Origin: Peptoniphilus senegalensis JC140
Lineage (GTDB): Bacteria > Bacillota > Clostridia > Tissierellales > Peptoniphilaceae
Assembly: GCF_000321025.1 (NCBI RefSeq)
Contig: NZ_HE610718.1
Coordinates: forward strand, 525,286 to 589,285
Length of the DNA: 64,000 nucleotides
Direction of reading: 5' to 3'
Under the pieces are notes generated by a model. That model ran no database searches and was not told the DNA's origin. It saw only the letters and a program-made list of their open reading frames with translations. A program made the position numbers and the translations under genes. How positions within the stretch are numbered: position 1 is the first letter of the stretch; each line of letters begins with the position of its first letter. Positions 33,732 through 43,694 of the stretch are shown in pieces.

Positions 33732-35625
33732 TTTTTCTCCTCATTTGTTCAAGATGAATTAAAAGTACATTAATATCAGCAGGAGAAACTCCTGTTATTC
33801 TTGATGCTTGACCAATGGATTCAGGCCTAATGTCTGATAATTTTTCTCTCGCTTCTATCCTAAGTCCCTCAATATTTTTGTAGTCAATGTCCTTTGAAAG
33901 TTTTTTGTTTTCAAGTTTTTTAAATTGCTTTATTTGCATTTCTTGCTTCTTTATATAACCTTCGTATTTTATTTCAATTTCAATGTTTCTTATTACATCA
34001 TCTCTTACAAAGGGTCTTTCAGTGTCAAAAACAGCTAGTTTTTTATAATCCAATTCTGGTCTTTTAATTAACTCATAAAGAGAAAAAGAATTTTGAGTCT
34101 CTGTTGAACCAAGATTTTTTAAGATTTCATTGTTTTCTGCTGTTGGATTTATTTGAATTTTTTTTATTCTATTTATTTCATCTTCAATTGATTTCTTTCT
34201 GTAGAGGTAACCTTCATACCTTTCATCATCTACAAGTCCAATGTCTCTGCCTCTCTCAGTAAGTCTTAAATCAGCATTATCTTGTCTCAAAGTCAATCTA
34301 TATTCTGCCCTTGATGTCATCATTCTATAAGGTTCTCGACTTCCCTTTGTAACCAAATCATCAATCAAAACTCCTATATATGCTTCAGACCTATCTAAAA
34401 TAAAAGGTTCTTTTCCCAAAACTTTTAATCCAGCATTTATTCCTGCAACAAGACCTTGGCAACCAGCTTCTTCATATCCGCTAGAACCATTGATTTGTCC
34501 TGCGAAGAATAATCCCTCGTAGTCCATGTGCTCCAAGCTTCTCTTTAAAAGGGTTGCGTCAATTGCGTCGTACTCTATTGCGTAAGCTGGTCTTAAAATT
34601 TTGCAGTTTTCCAGTCCAACTATTTCCTTATAAAATTCATGTTGTACTTCAACTGGTAGTGAAGAAGAAACTCCTTGGATGTACATTTCATCAGTTGTAA
34701 GTCCTTCAGGTTCAATGAAAACTTGGTGTGAATCTCTATCTGCAAATCTTGTTACCTTATCTTCAATTGATGGGCAGTATCTTGGACCCTTTCCCTCAAT
34801 GTCGCCAAGTGCCAAGGCTGACCTACCAATATTTTCTCTTATAATTTCATGACATTTCTTAGTTGTATAAGTTAAATAACAAAGTTCTTGTTTTATATCG
34901 TAGTCTTTGTCAATATTTAGAAAAGAAAATGGAATTATTTTTTCGTCTCCAGCTTGTTCTTTCATTACTGAATAATCAATTGATTTTCTAAGAACTCTTG
35001 CAGGCGTGCCTGTTTTAAGCCTTCTAAGCTTCATACCAAAATCTTTTTCTAAGCTTTCTGAAAGATAATTTGCTGGACCAAAACCACTAGGACCTGAAGA
35101 ATAATTTACTTCTCCCATAAAAACTCTTGATCTAAGATAAGTTCCTGAGCAAATTACAACGCATTTTGTCTTATATTTTGCCCCATTTTTTGTCAATACT
35201 CCCGTAACTTTATTTCCATCTTTTAAAATTCTTACAGCCTCATCTTGAACAAGATAAAGATTATCCTCATTTTCCAAAACTCTCTTCATCTCTTCGTGAT
35301 ACTTTCTTTTATCAGCTTGAACTCTAAGCGAGTGAACAGCCGGTCCCTTTGAGGTGTTTAACATCCTAGATTGGATAAAAGTCTTGTCTATATTTTTTGC
35401 CATTTCGCCACCAAGAGCATCTATTTCACGTACTAAGTGTCCTTTTCCAGTGCCACCAATATTTGGATTACAGCTCATTTGTGCAATTGAATCTAAATTT
35501 ATACAAAGAAGCAGAGTCTTTGCACCAAGTCTTGCAGAAGCAAGCGCAGCTTCACTTCCAGCATGACCTGCTCCTATTACTACTGTGTCAAAATCTCCAG
35601 CCTCAAAATATTTAATATCTGACAT
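33721..35625 (-). CDS. mnmG: tRNA U34 carboxymethylaminomethyl modification enzyme MnmG (GidA)
   Basis: A 634-residue FAD enzyme of normal length. The dinucleotide-binding motif [17 protein letters not shown] begins at residue about 17; [24 protein letters not shown] and [17 protein letters not shown] are conserved family blocks. With MnmE it makes the (carboxymethyl)aminomethyl group at uridine 34 of several tRNAs. It sits 6 bases after mnmE. Confidence 0.97.
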   Translation of the reverse strand: MSDIKYFEAGDFDTVVIGAGHAGSEAALASARLGAKTLLLCINLDSIAQMSCNPNIGGTGKGHLVREIDALGGEMAKNIDKTFIQSRMLNTSKGPAVHSLRVQADKRKYHEEMKRVLENEDNLYLVQDEAVRILKDGNKVTGVLTKNGAKYKTKCVVICSGTYLRSRVFMGEVNYSSGPSGFGPANYLSESLEKDFGMKLRRLKTGTPARVLRKSIDYSVMKEQAGDEKIIPFSFLNIDKDYDIKQELCYLTYTTKKCHEIIRENIGRSALALGDIEGKGPRYCPSIEDKVTRFADRDSHQVFIEPEGLTTDEMYIQGVSSSLPVEVQHEFYKEIVGLENCKILRPAYAIEYDAIDATLLKRSLEHMDYEGLFFAGQINGSSGYEEAGCQGLVAGINAGLKVLGKEPFILDRSEAYIGVLIDDLVTKGSREPYRMMTSRAEYRLTLRQDNADLRLTERGRDIGLVDDERYEGYLYRKKSIEDEINRIKKIQINPTAENNEILKNLGSTETQNSFSLYELIKRPELDYKKLAVFDTERPFVRDDVIRNIEIEIKYEGYIKKQEMQIKQFKKLENKKLSKDIDYKNIEGLRIEAREKLSDIRPESIGQASRITGVSPADINVLLIHLEQMRRKNVN

Positions 35626-35631
35626 CTTTAC

Positions 35632-37011
35632 CTACTTTCCTATACAAAAATCAGAAAATACCCTGTCTAAAATATCTTCTGTAGTAATTGCTCCAGTTAT
35701 TTCAGAAATATGAGCTATTACATTTTCAAGGTCTACTTCAATTAAATCTAAAAACACTTTTTCATTTAGGCTCTCATTTACCTCTAGAAGGTCTTTTTTG
35801 GCTTCCTTTAATGCATTTATGTGTCTCAAGTTTGAAAGCACTGTTTCAGAGGAAATTTGGAGCTCTCCATCGAAAAAGAGATCTATAATAAGTTTTTCAA
35901 CCTTTAAAACAGATTTGTTTTCCATAACCGATAACCTCAAATAATCATCTTTAAAATATTTTTCTATTTCTTTATCTGTGATTTTTTGTTCTAAGTCATC
36001 CTTGTTTAAAATTATAATGTGTTTTTTATTTTCAATTAATTTTAAAATTTCTTTGTCATCCTGATCAAAGTCTCTAGATAAATCAAAAATTGAAATTACA
36101 AGATCAGCATCCTTTAATTTTTCTCTTGCAATATTTACACCAATTTTTTCAACTTCATCGTCAGTTTCTCTAATTCCTGCCGTGTCAGAAATTTTTAAGA
36201 GAACGCCATCTAAGTTGATATAATCTTCAATTACATCTCTAGTCGTTCCTGCAATATCTGTAACAATTGCCCTATCATATTTCAAAAGACCATTTAAAAG
36301 AGAAGACTTTCCAACATTTGGTTTACCTAAAATTACTGTGTTTATTCCATCTCTAAGTAGTCTTGAATTTTTAGAATTTTCAAGGAGATTATCCATCTTT
36401 TCTAAAATCTTTTTACTTCTATCAATTAAGTCATTGTAGGCAGCATCTTCTATATCCTCATCAGGAAAATCAATATTTGCAACAATTAGTGCTTGCATAG
36501 ATACAAGCTCATCCTTTAATTTATTTAAAACTTCAGTTAAAGCTCCACCAAGTTGATTTAAACCAAGGTCAAAGGAAATATCTGTCTTGGCTTTAATAAG
36601 ATCTATTACAGCTTCAGCTTGGGTTAAATCAATTCTTCCATTTAAAAAACCTCTTTTAGTAAACTCACCTTTTTCAGCAAGTCTTGCACCCTTTGATAAA
36701 ATTAAATTTAAAATTCTCTTTACAGATACAACTCCGCCATGACAGTGAATTTCAACAATATCTTCTGCAGTGTAAGAGTGTGGTCCCTTCATTTTAACAA
36801 CTAAAACTTCATCAATTTTTTTGTCACCGTCAAAAATGTGACCATACATGAATTTTCTATTTTCAGCATCTGCCATTTTAATTCCACTTGCAGACACAAA
36901 AATTTTATCTATTATATTTATTGAATTATCGCCGCTCATTCTTACAATCGCAATACCAGCTTCGCCAATTGCGGTAGAAATTGCAGCAATAGTATCATTT
37001 AAGTTTCCCAT
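35632..37011 (-). CDS. mnmE: tRNA modification GTPase MnmE (TrmE)
   Basis: A 459-residue protein: N-terminal folate-binding domain (residues 1-118, SGDNSINI, EIHCHGG), helical domain, and an inserted G domain with G1 GKPNVGKSSLL, G3 DTAG and G4 NKDD, ending in the catalytic CIGK tail. Partner of MnmG. A terminator between jag and mnmE suggests that the mnm genes are transcribed separately from the rpmH group. Confidence 0.97.
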   Translation of the reverse strand: MGNLNDTIAAISTAIGEAGIAIVRMSGDNSINIIDKIFVSASGIKMADAENRKFMYGHIFDGDKKIDEVLVVKMKGPHSYTAEDIVEIHCHGGVVSVKRILNLILSKGARLAEKGEFTKRGFLNGRIDLTQAEAVIDLIKAKTDISFDLGLNQLGGALTEVLNKLKDELVSMQALIVANIDFPDEDIEDAAYNDLIDRSKKILEKMDNLLENSKNSRLLRDGINTVILGKPNVGKSSLLNGLLKYDRAIVTDIAGTTRDVIEDYINLDGVLLKISDTAGIRETDDEVEKIGVNIAREKLKDADLVISIFDLSRDFDQDDKEILKLIENKKHIIILNKDDLEQKITDKEIEKYFKDDYLRLSVMENKSVLKVEKLIIDLFFDGELQISSETVLSNLRHINALKEAKKDLLEVNESLNEKVFLDLIEVDLENVIAHISEITGAITTEDILDRVFSDFCIGK

Positions 37012-37050
37012 TATATCAGTCCTTTTAAAATATATTACTACAATTAAGGC

Positions 37051-37081
37051 AAATAAAAAAGAAGGCTTTTAAAATAAAGCC
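37051..37081 (-). terminator. Terminator of the rpmH-jag operon
   Basis: GGCTTT (37064-37069) pairs with AAAGCC (37076-37081). The plus-strand A-run at 37055-37060 gives a T-tail on the minus strand beyond the jag stop. Confidence 0.6.
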
Positions 37082-37099
37082 CTCAATAAATATTATCTT

Positions 37100-37924
37100 T
37101 TAATATTTTCTTTCTTTTTGAATTACAACTTTCCTAAAAGGTTCTTTTCCTTCAGAATGTGTAAGCACTCCTTCATAATCTTGTAGTGCAGTATGGATAA
37201 TTTTTCTTTCATAAGAATTCATAGGTTCAAGTTTTACTGACCTACCAGTCTTAGTAACCTTATTAGCCATTTTCTTTGCAAGATTAATAAGAGTTTCCTT
37301 TCTCTTTTCTCTATAACCACTAGAGTCTAAATTAACTCTAATATATCTTGAAGATTTTTTGTTTACTATCAAATTTAAAATATATTGGATTGAATCAAGA
37401 GTTACTCCTCTTTTTCCAATTAAAATTCCAAGTTTATTTTCATCTCCATTGACACTTATATTTAGAGTGTTATCTTCAAGCTCCATTTCCACAATATTTT
37501 CAAGTTCAAAAGTTTCAAGAATTTTTGAAATAAATTCACTTGCAGCCTTTAATATTTCTTCATTTTCCTCTTCAATACTTATAACTTTTTCTTCTTCATT
37601 TGCAGTTTCATCTACAAATTCAATAGTTTTTTCAGTGGAAATTTTCTTATTTTCGATTTCAAGTTCAAAATCATTGTGAACTACATCTTGGCTCTTCTCT
37701 GATTCAATTTTTTCGCTAAATATTTCATTTAAAATGCTTTTAGTTTCATCTTCTTTTTGCCAAACTTTAACAGTTGCATCTTTTGAGCCAATTAGCCCCA
37801 AAAAACCTTTTTGACCTTCATCTAGAACTTCAATTTCAGCATCTTCTCTAGAAATATTTAATTCGCTTAGAGCCTCTCTTACTGCTTCATCTACGGATTT
37901 TCCCGTTTTAATTACATAATTCAT
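37100..37924 (-). CDS. jag: RNA-binding protein Jag/KhpB
   Basis: A 274-residue protein with the three Jag parts: Jag-N (residues 1-52, ending GFLGLIGSKDA), an acidic low-complexity linker (about 55-130), a KH domain with GILIGKRGVTLD, and a C-terminal R3H domain (NSYERKIIHTAL). KhpB binds RNA with KhpA and affects cell elongation and division. It follows yidC by 3 bases in the conserved operon. Confidence 0.93.
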   Translation of the reverse strand: MNYVIKTGKSVDEAVREALSELNISREDAEIEVLDEGQKGFLGLIGSKDATVKVWQKEDETKSILNEIFSEKIESEKSQDVVHNDFELEIENKKISTEKTIEFVDETANEEEKVISIEEENEEILKAASEFISKILETFELENIVEMELEDNTLNISVNGDENKLGILIGKRGVTLDSIQYILNLIVNKKSSRYIRVNLDSSGYREKRKETLINLAKKMANKVTKTGRSVKLEPMNSYERKIIHTALQDYEGVLTHSEGKEPFRKVVIQKERKY

Positions 37925-37927
37925 TAC

Positions 37928-38659
37928 TTATTCCTTAACCTCAACTTCTTCAATTTCATCTTCTACAATCTTATTAGTAATAAGCTGTTGGACTATTGAA
38001 AAAATATTAGAAACAGTCCAATAAATAATAAGACCAGCTGCATATTTTCTCGCCGCTGAAAAAATAAAAATTGGCATTACAACCATCATAGTAGTCATCA
38101 TAGACTTAGCTTGATCAGCTCCTGCACCTTGAGTTGCAGGATTCTTAGTAGTTATAAAACTTACTAAAAATGTTGAAACAGCAGCTATTACTGGCATAAT
38201 TAGAGTTGTATCTGCATGATCAATATTTTCTATATAGAAGAAATTCTTGTTCATGGCTTCATAAAAACCTGGGTCTGTAAAAGCAAAGGTTTGTGGGTTT
38301 ATAAAAACTCTATAAAAAGCGATTAACACAATCATTGTAATAATCATAGGAAGGCATCCTGCTGCAATATTTGTATTATTGTCCTTATAAAGCTTTTGTT
38401 GTTTAGCAGCTAAAGTTTGTGGGTCATTTTTGTACTTTTTTTGAATTCTCTTAAGCTCTGGTTGAAGTTTTGCCATTTTCTTTTGATTTTTCATCTGAGA
38501 AATATTAAGTGGCAAAATTAAAAGCTTAATAATAATAGTCGCAATAATAATTGAAAGTGCAAAATATGAAACTTGAGCTGGTTCCTGTGGCATAACTGCA
38601 GCAAGTCCATCATAGATGAGCTTTACAAATCTGCCAAGTATAGAACTAATTAAATGCAT
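37928..38659 (-). CDS. yidC: Membrane protein insertase YidC
   Basis: A 243-residue Oxa1-type insertase with five hydrophobic segments. The cytoplasmic hairpin QMKNQKKMAKLQPELKRIQ and GCLPMIITMIV are conserved. It lacks an obvious lipobox signal, unlike SpoIIIJ. It inserts membrane proteins together with or apart from SecYEG. Confidence 0.93.
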   Translation of the reverse strand: MHLISSILGRFVKLIYDGLAAVMPQEPAQVSYFALSIIIATIIIKLLILPLNISQMKNQKKMAKLQPELKRIQKKYKNDPQTLAAKQQKLYKDNNTNIAAGCLPMIITMIVLIAFYRVFINPQTFAFTDPGFYEAMNKNFFYIENIDHADTTLIMPVIAAVSTFLVSFITTKNPATQGAGADQAKSMMTTMMVVMPIFIFSAARKYAAGLIIYWTVSNIFSIVQQLITNKIVEDEIEEVEVKE

Positions 38660-38677
38660 TAATAAATTCCTCCAATA

Positions 38678-38893
38678 TTAAATGAGAGGATCGTAACCGC
38701 CTTTATGAAAGGGATGGCATTTTAAAATTCTTCTAATCGTGAGATAAGTTCCCTTAAAAAATCCATATTTTTCATAGGCTTCATAACTGTATTGTGAACA
38801 TGTTGGGGTAAATCTACAATGTCTTCCTGGCAAAAGATAAGTAGATATAAATTTTTGATAAAATCTTATTAAAAACATACAAATTTTACTCAT
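38678..38893 (-). CDS. yidD: Membrane protein insertion efficiency factor YidD
   Basis: A 71-residue protein with the YidD signature FYQKFIS...[17 protein letters not shown] and GGYDPL at the end. It lies between rnpA (4-base overlap) and yidC. Confidence 0.95.
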   Translation of the reverse strand: MSKICMFLIRFYQKFISTYLLPGRHCRFTPTCSQYSYEAYEKYGFFKGTYLTIRRILKCHPFHKGGYDPLI

Positions 38894-39225
38894 TTAATCA
38901 TCTTCTTTTGTCTTTTTAAAACAGAAAAAAAAGAATTCCTAAAGTCATTAAAATCAGATTCACATGCATCCTTTTTTACAACGAATACATAATCATAATC
39001 AGATTTTATTTTATGAGAATTCTCTCTTAAAAGGTGCTTTAATCTTCTTCTAACAAAATTTCTATTTACTGCATTTCCAATCTTCTTAGTAGTAGTTATA
39101 CCAAATCTTGGATAATCTTTATTATTTTTTGCAGTAAAAAGAGTAATATATCTAGAACCAGAAATGTTTTTATTAGAGTAAACCCTTTGAAATTCACTAT
39201 TCTTTTTTAAATAACAATCCTTCAT
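38890..39225 (-). CDS. rnpA: Ribonuclease P protein component
   Basis: A 111-residue basic protein with the RNase P signature [18 protein letters not shown]. It binds RNase P RNA and aids 5' maturation of tRNA. It starts 8 bases after rpmH. Confidence 0.96.
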   Translation of the reverse strand: MKDCYLKKNSEFQRVYSNKNISGSRYITLFTAKNNKDYPRFGITTTKKIGNAVNRNFVRRRLKHLLRENSHKIKSDYDYVFVVKKDACESDFNDFRNSFFSVLKRQKKMIK

Positions 39226-39233
39226 TATAAAAC

Positions 39234-39368
39234 CTAAGCTGAAAGTCTCTTTCTGCCCTTTCTTCTTCTTGCCTTAATAACGGCTCTACCTGATCTAGTT
39301 CTCATTCTTGAACGAAAACCATGTTCTCTTTTTCTTTGTTTATTTTTTGGTTGAAAAGTTCTCTTCAA
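39234..39368 (-). CDS. rpmH: Ribosomal protein L34
   Basis: A 44-residue protein, [18 protein letters not shown]...RKRLSA, a full-length L34. The start codon is TTG at 39368, with GAGGTGAGGACT directly before it; there is no in-frame ATG. It is the first gene leftward from the origin. Confidence 0.96.
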   Translation of the reverse strand: MKRTFQPKNKQRKREHGFRSRMRTRSGRAVIKARRRKGRKRLSA

Positions 39369-39800
39369 AGTCCTCACCTCTTTCTATCCTTATCATTTTA
39401 TTTACAAATGGGTAAGTTGTCAAGTATTATCAACAAATAAATAGAATTTATAATTAAAATTATAACTATAAAATAAAAAGTTAAAATCTTAGAAAAAGCC
39501 TAATTGTTGATAAGTATAACATTTTTTGTTAAAATATATGTGGATAAATATGAAATGTATGTATATAAAAACAAAACTGTTTATAAATAAAGTTATTAAC
39601 ATTCTGTTGATAAAGTGTTGATAATTTTATTTTTATTTTTTGAAATTTGATTAATATCTAATTTTTACATAAATTTATCAACAGTTTTACTAAAATTATC
39701 TTGTTTATAATTATTTGTCCATAGTTTTATTAACACTTGTAGATTTAATTATAAACCAAAATTTATCAACAATATTTAAACTGTTAATATAGGAGGATAT
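39369..39800. other. oriC: Origin of replication, left part (rpmH-dnaA spacer)
   Basis: A very AT-rich 432-base spacer with many DnaA boxes. TTATCAACA or its complement occurs at 39427-39435, 39505-39513, 39605-39613, 39616-39624, 39675-39683 and 39763-39771; TTATCCACA (minus) at 39539-39547; TTATTAACA at 39593-39601 and 39727-39735. Position and box density match the incAB part of a Bacillus-type bipartite origin. The dnaA promoter must also lie here. Confidence 0.9.
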
Positions 39801-41150
39801 ATGGATAAAGAACTTTCCACTATGTGGGAATCTTTCTTAAAAGAACTTGAAAAAAGATCTATGTCTCAAGTTACATATTCCACTTGGTTTTCCAGAATGC
39901 TTCCAAAATCAATTGATTACGACAATAAAAAAATTGTAATCACAGTTCCTTCGCCCTTTATAAGAGATTATCTTGCCAACAATAAGAGACACTTTGATTT
40001 AGTTGGCGATGCTCTAAAGGAAATAACTGGCATTGATTTTGATATAAGCATTATTTCAGAAGATGAAGCGAGCAACACAAACCCTGCTGGATTAATAAAC
40101 AAGACATTTTTAAATGTCTCAAGACTCAATCCAAAGTACACTTTTGATACTTTTGTAGTTGGCAAGAGCAATGAATTTGCCCACGCAGCAGCACTTGCAG
40201 TTTCTGAAAATTATGAAAATCCACAAAATGCCTTTTCAAATCCACTTTTTATATATGGAGGTGTAGGACTAGGAAAGACCCATTTAATGCACGCAATTGG
40301 ACATTTTGTACTAGAGCAAGATCCTACAAAGAAAATTTTATATGTTACAAGTGAGCAATTTACAAATGAGCTCATAAATTCAATTCAAACTAACAAAAAT
40401 GAAGACTTTAGAAATAAATATAGAAAGGTTGACCTTCTATTAATCGACGATATTCAATTTATCGCTGATAAAGATAGGACTCAAGAAGAATTTTTCCATA
40501 CTTTTAATGAACTTCACGAGCAAAATAAACAAATAGTTCTAACTTCTGATAAGCCACCTAAAGAAATAAAAAGTCTTGAGGAAAGGCTAATCTCGAGATT
40601 TGCCTGGGGACTTGTAGTGGACATTGGACCTCCTGATTTGGAAACAAGAATTGCAATACTTAGAAAAAAAGCTGATTCTGAGGGTTTTGAAGTTAGCCAA
40701 GAAGTTATGAACTTTATTGCAGAAAATGTTAGAAGTAATATTAGAGAACTTGAAGGAGCACTTTCTCGTGTTATGGCTTACTCAAAGCTAACAGATTCAG
40801 AAATATCAGTTGATTCTGCAGCTATAGTTCTAAGAGATATTTACGAAACTAAGGCAAAAAAACAAATTACTGCCGAATTTATTAAAGCTGAAGTTGCAAA
40901 AAAATATGGATTAACTACAGATGATTTGAATTCTAGAAAGAGAACAAAAGCCATTGCTTATCCAAGGCAAATAGCCATGTACATCACTAGGGAACTAACT
41001 GATTTGTCTCTTCCAAAAATTGGAGATGTATTTGGCGGGCGTGATCACTCCACAGTAATTCACGCTTACGATAAAATTACTCAGGATTTAGATGATGATC
41101 CTATATTTAAAATAGAGATAACAAATTTAATAAAAGAAATAAAATCTTGA
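39801..41150 (+). CDS. dnaA: Chromosomal replication initiator DnaA
   Basis: A 449-residue initiator: domain I (residues 1-75), short domain II, AAA+ domain with Walker A GGVGLGKTHL and Walker B LLLIDDIQF, and domain IV with the DNA-binding signature GGRDHSTVIHA. It has an AGGAGG ribosome binding site and DnaA boxes on both sides, implying autoregulation. Confidence 0.98.
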   Translation: MDKELSTMWESFLKELEKRSMSQVTYSTWFSRMLPKSIDYDNKKIVITVPSPFIRDYLANNKRHFDLVGDALKEITGIDFDISIISEDEASNTNPAGLINKTFLNVSRLNPKYTFDTFVVGKSNEFAHAAALAVSENYENPQNAFSNPLFIYGGVGLGKTHLMHAIGHFVLEQDPTKKILYVTSEQFTNELINSIQTNKNEDFRNKYRKVDLLLIDDIQFIADKDRTQEEFFHTFNELHEQNKQIVLTSDKPPKEIKSLEERLISRFAWGLVVDIGPPDLETRIAILRKKADSEGFEVSQEVMNFIAENVRSNIRELEGALSRVMAYSKLTDSEISVDSAAIVLRDIYETKAKKQITAEFIKAEVAKKYGLTTDDLNSRKRTKAIAYPRQIAMYITRELTDLSLPKIGDVFGGRDHSTVIHAYDKITQDLDDDPIFKIEITNLIKEIKS

Positions 41151-41151
41151 T

Positions 41152-41285
41152 TGTTGATAACTTTTTATTAGTCTATAACTTATCAACAACTTATCAATAT
41201 TAAATTTTATTTTATCTCAAATATTATATGGACTTATACACATATTCACAAGCCCTACTACTATTACTAATTAATATACTATTTT
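41152..41285. other. oriC: Origin of replication, right part with DnaA boxes, GC-rich patch and DnaA-trio
   Basis: DnaA boxes at 41152-41160 (minus), 41180-41188 and 41191-41199 (TTATCAATA). Then a perfect box TTATACACA (41234-41242) directly followed by ATATTCACA (8/9, sharing one base), a short GC patch AGCCC (41251-41255) and a run of triplets CTACTACTATTACTA (41256-41270). This is the order boxes / GC-rich / DnaA-trio of the Bacillus unwinding element. Confidence 0.8.
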
Positions 41286-41298
41286 CTAGGAGGAAAAA

Positions 41299-42393
41299 AT
41301 GCTAATAAAGGTTAATAGAAAAGAACTGACAAAACATATTTCAATAGTTCAAAAAGCAATTTCTCAAAGAACAACTATGCAAATACTTGAAGGTATAAAA
41401 ATTTCAGCTAAAGATAATACTTTAACACTTACTGCTACTGACACAGAAATTAGCATAAAGACTAAACTAAATGCCATAGTTGAAAGAGAAGGCGAAATAG
41501 TTATAAATTCAAGACTTTTTGGAGATATTGTTAGAAAACTTGAAAATGATATTATAAATATTAATGTAGAAAATTATGTGATGAACCTAAAATGTGGGGA
41601 TTCTATATTTAATCTTTCTACACAAAAAGCTGATGAATATCCAGATCTTCCAAAGGTTGAAGAAGATATTAAAATAAATATTTCTGCTAAAGATTTAAAA
41701 AATATTGTTAAGAGAACTACTTTTGCAGTTTCTACTGACGAATCAAGAATTGTATTTACTGGTGTTTTAATGGATATAAAGAAAAGTTTTATAAACTTTG
41801 TTGCCCTAGATGGTTTCAGAATGGCAATTCAAAAACTTGAGAAGGAAACTGGAATTGAGAACTCAATTATTATTCCGTCAAGGTCTTTAAATGAGCTTGT
41901 AAAAATAATAGATGATGATCTAGATGTAACTCTTAATATTTCTAGAAATAATATAGTCTTTAAATTTGATGATACTGTATTTTATAGCACTCTATTAAGT
42001 GGAGATTTCTTTAGCTATAATGCACTTTTAAGAGATGAAAATAAAATTTCAACTACTGTTTCAAAGAGAGAGTTTCAACTTGCAGTAGAAAGAGCCTCAC
42101 TTCTTGCAAGAGAAGATAGAGCAAATCTAATAAAACTTAACATAAATGAAAGTTATATGGATATTAAGAGCAATTCAGAAATTGGAGATGTCTTTGAAAA
42201 AGTTAAGACTTCTGAACATGAAGATACTTTGGATATTGCTTTTAATTCAAGATATATTTTAGATGGAGTAAAAATACTAGAGTCAGAAGATATTGTGTTA
42301 AATTTCACTGATTCAGTTAATCCACTTATTATAACTGAGTCTGAAGATGACTCCTATATATATCTAGTTCTTCCAGTAAGACTTGCGGGGTAA
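41299..42393 (+). CDS. dnaN: DNA polymerase III beta subunit (sliding clamp)
   Basis: A 364-residue clamp with the three repeated domains and the C-terminal YLVLPVRL, which forms part of the protein-binding pocket. It has an AGGAGG ribosome binding site. Second gene of the dnaA operon region, followed after 2 bases by the S4 protein gene. Confidence 0.96.
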   Translation: MLIKVNRKELTKHISIVQKAISQRTTMQILEGIKISAKDNTLTLTATDTEISIKTKLNAIVEREGEIVINSRLFGDIVRKLENDIININVENYVMNLKCGDSIFNLSTQKADEYPDLPKVEEDIKINISAKDLKNIVKRTTFAVSTDESRIVFTGVLMDIKKSFINFVALDGFRMAIQKLEKETGIENSIIIPSRSLNELVKIIDDDLDVTLNISRNNIVFKFDDTVFYSTLLSGDFFSYNALLRDENKISTTVSKREFQLAVERASLLAREDRANLIKLNINESYMDIKSNSEIGDVFEKVKTSEHEDTLDIAFNSRYILDGVKILESEDIVLNFTDSVNPLIITESEDDSYIYLVLPVRLAG

Positions 42394-42395
42394 AT

Positions 42396-42608
42396 ATGGA
42401 AACTATAATTATAGACACTGAATTTATAAAACTAGATTCTTTTTTAAAATTAACAGGACTTTGTGATACAGGAGGTCTTGCCAAGACTTTGATAAAAGAA
42501 GGGCTTGTAAAAGTTAACGGAGAAATAGAAATTAGAAGAGGAAAAAAATTATACAAGGGAGACAAAATTTCCTTTGATGGAAATGAATTTGTAATTGGTG
42601 AGAAATGA
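42396..42608 (+). CDS. yaaA: S4 domain RNA-binding protein (YaaA/RlbA type)
   Basis: A 70-residue protein consisting of one S4 domain (LDSFLKLTGLCDTGGLAKTLI...VKVNGEIEIRRGKKL). It is always found between dnaN and recF in Firmicutes; a ribosome-assembly role has been proposed. It overlaps recF by 4 bases. Confidence 0.93.
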   Translation: METIIIDTEFIKLDSFLKLTGLCDTGGLAKTLIKEGLVKVNGEIEIRRGKKLYKGDKISFDGNEFVIGEK

Positions 42609-43681
42609 AACTCAAATATCTAAGGCTTTTTAATTTTAGAAATTACAAGAGTTTAGATTTTATTCCTGGTGAAAATGTAAATGTGCTTTACGGCTTAAAT
42701 GCTTCAGGAAAGACAAATTTAATAGAATCAATTTATATGTCTATAAGGGCTAATTCCTTTAGAAACCCAAAGGATAAGGACTTAATAAATGTTGATGAAA
42801 ATTCTTCTAGTATTATTACTAGATATAATATTGATGATTACAAGGATGACTTTCGAGTTGAAATTTCAAATTTTGAAAATAAGAAATTGTTTATTAATGA
42901 TGAAAAGGTAAATACAAAGGAGTACAGAAAATCCAGGTTTGTAGTTCTTTTTAATCCAGACGATCTCAATATGATAAAATATTCACCAAAGGACAGAAGA
43001 AAATTTTTAGATGATTTGCTCTCAAATATTGACTTAAATTATGATTTTTATATGTATAGATATAGGAGACTTTTATTTGAGAGAAATAGACTCTTGAAGA
43101 TGAATATGGATAAAAATCTCTTAGATGTTTATGACAGAGAAATTGTAAAAAATGGCACAAAGATTATTATAATGAGGCTAAAAACAATAAAGAGGTTAAA
43201 TGAAATAGCAAGAGAGCATTATAAATTAATTTCTGGCGATGACTTGAATATTACTTATCTTTCTACAGTTCCAGTTTTAGTAGACGAAAGGGAGCTAATG
43301 GAAAACTATTTTAAACTCATGAAGGATTCTCTTAATAAGGACATGGAGAAGAAATATACAACTATTGGACCTCACAGAGATGATTTAGATTTTAAAATCA
43401 ATAAATTTTCTTCTAAAAGTTATGGCTCGCAAGGTGAACAGAGAAGCATTGTACTTAGTTTAAAATTAGCTGAAGCAGATTTAATAAGAGATTTATATAA
43501 AATAAAACCTCTTCTTCTTTTAGATGATGTTTTCTCAGAAATTGATTCCAATAGAAGTAGGTATTTGTTACATTCATTAAAGGATTTACAGACATTTATT
43601 ACTACAACAGAGACTGATAACTTTTTAAAATCAGTTGATGCAAATTTTTATAGAATAAGTGAAGGTAAAGTAATGTATTAG
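42605..43681 (+). CDS. recF: DNA replication and repair protein RecF
   Basis: A 358-residue SMC-like ATPase: Walker A GLNASGKTNLIES, signature YGSQGEQRSIVLSLKL and Walker B LLLLDDVFSEID. It loads RecA at gapped DNA with RecO and RecR. Confidence 0.96.
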   Translation: MKLKYLRLFNFRNYKSLDFIPGENVNVLYGLNASGKTNLIESIYMSIRANSFRNPKDKDLINVDENSSSIITRYNIDDYKDDFRVEISNFENKKLFINDEKVNTKEYRKSRFVVLFNPDDLNMIKYSPKDRRKFLDDLLSNIDLNYDFYMYRYRRLLFERNRLLKMNMDKNLLDVYDREIVKNGTKIIIMRLKTIKRLNEIAREHYKLISGDDLNITYLSTVPVLVDERELMENYFKLMKDSLNKDMEKKYTTIGPHRDDLDFKINKFSSKSYGSQGEQRSIVLSLKLAEADLIRDLYKIKPLLLLDDVFSEIDSNRSRYLLHSLKDLQTFITTTETDNFLKSVDANFYRISEGKVMY

Positions 43682-43694
43682 AATAGGAGATAAA

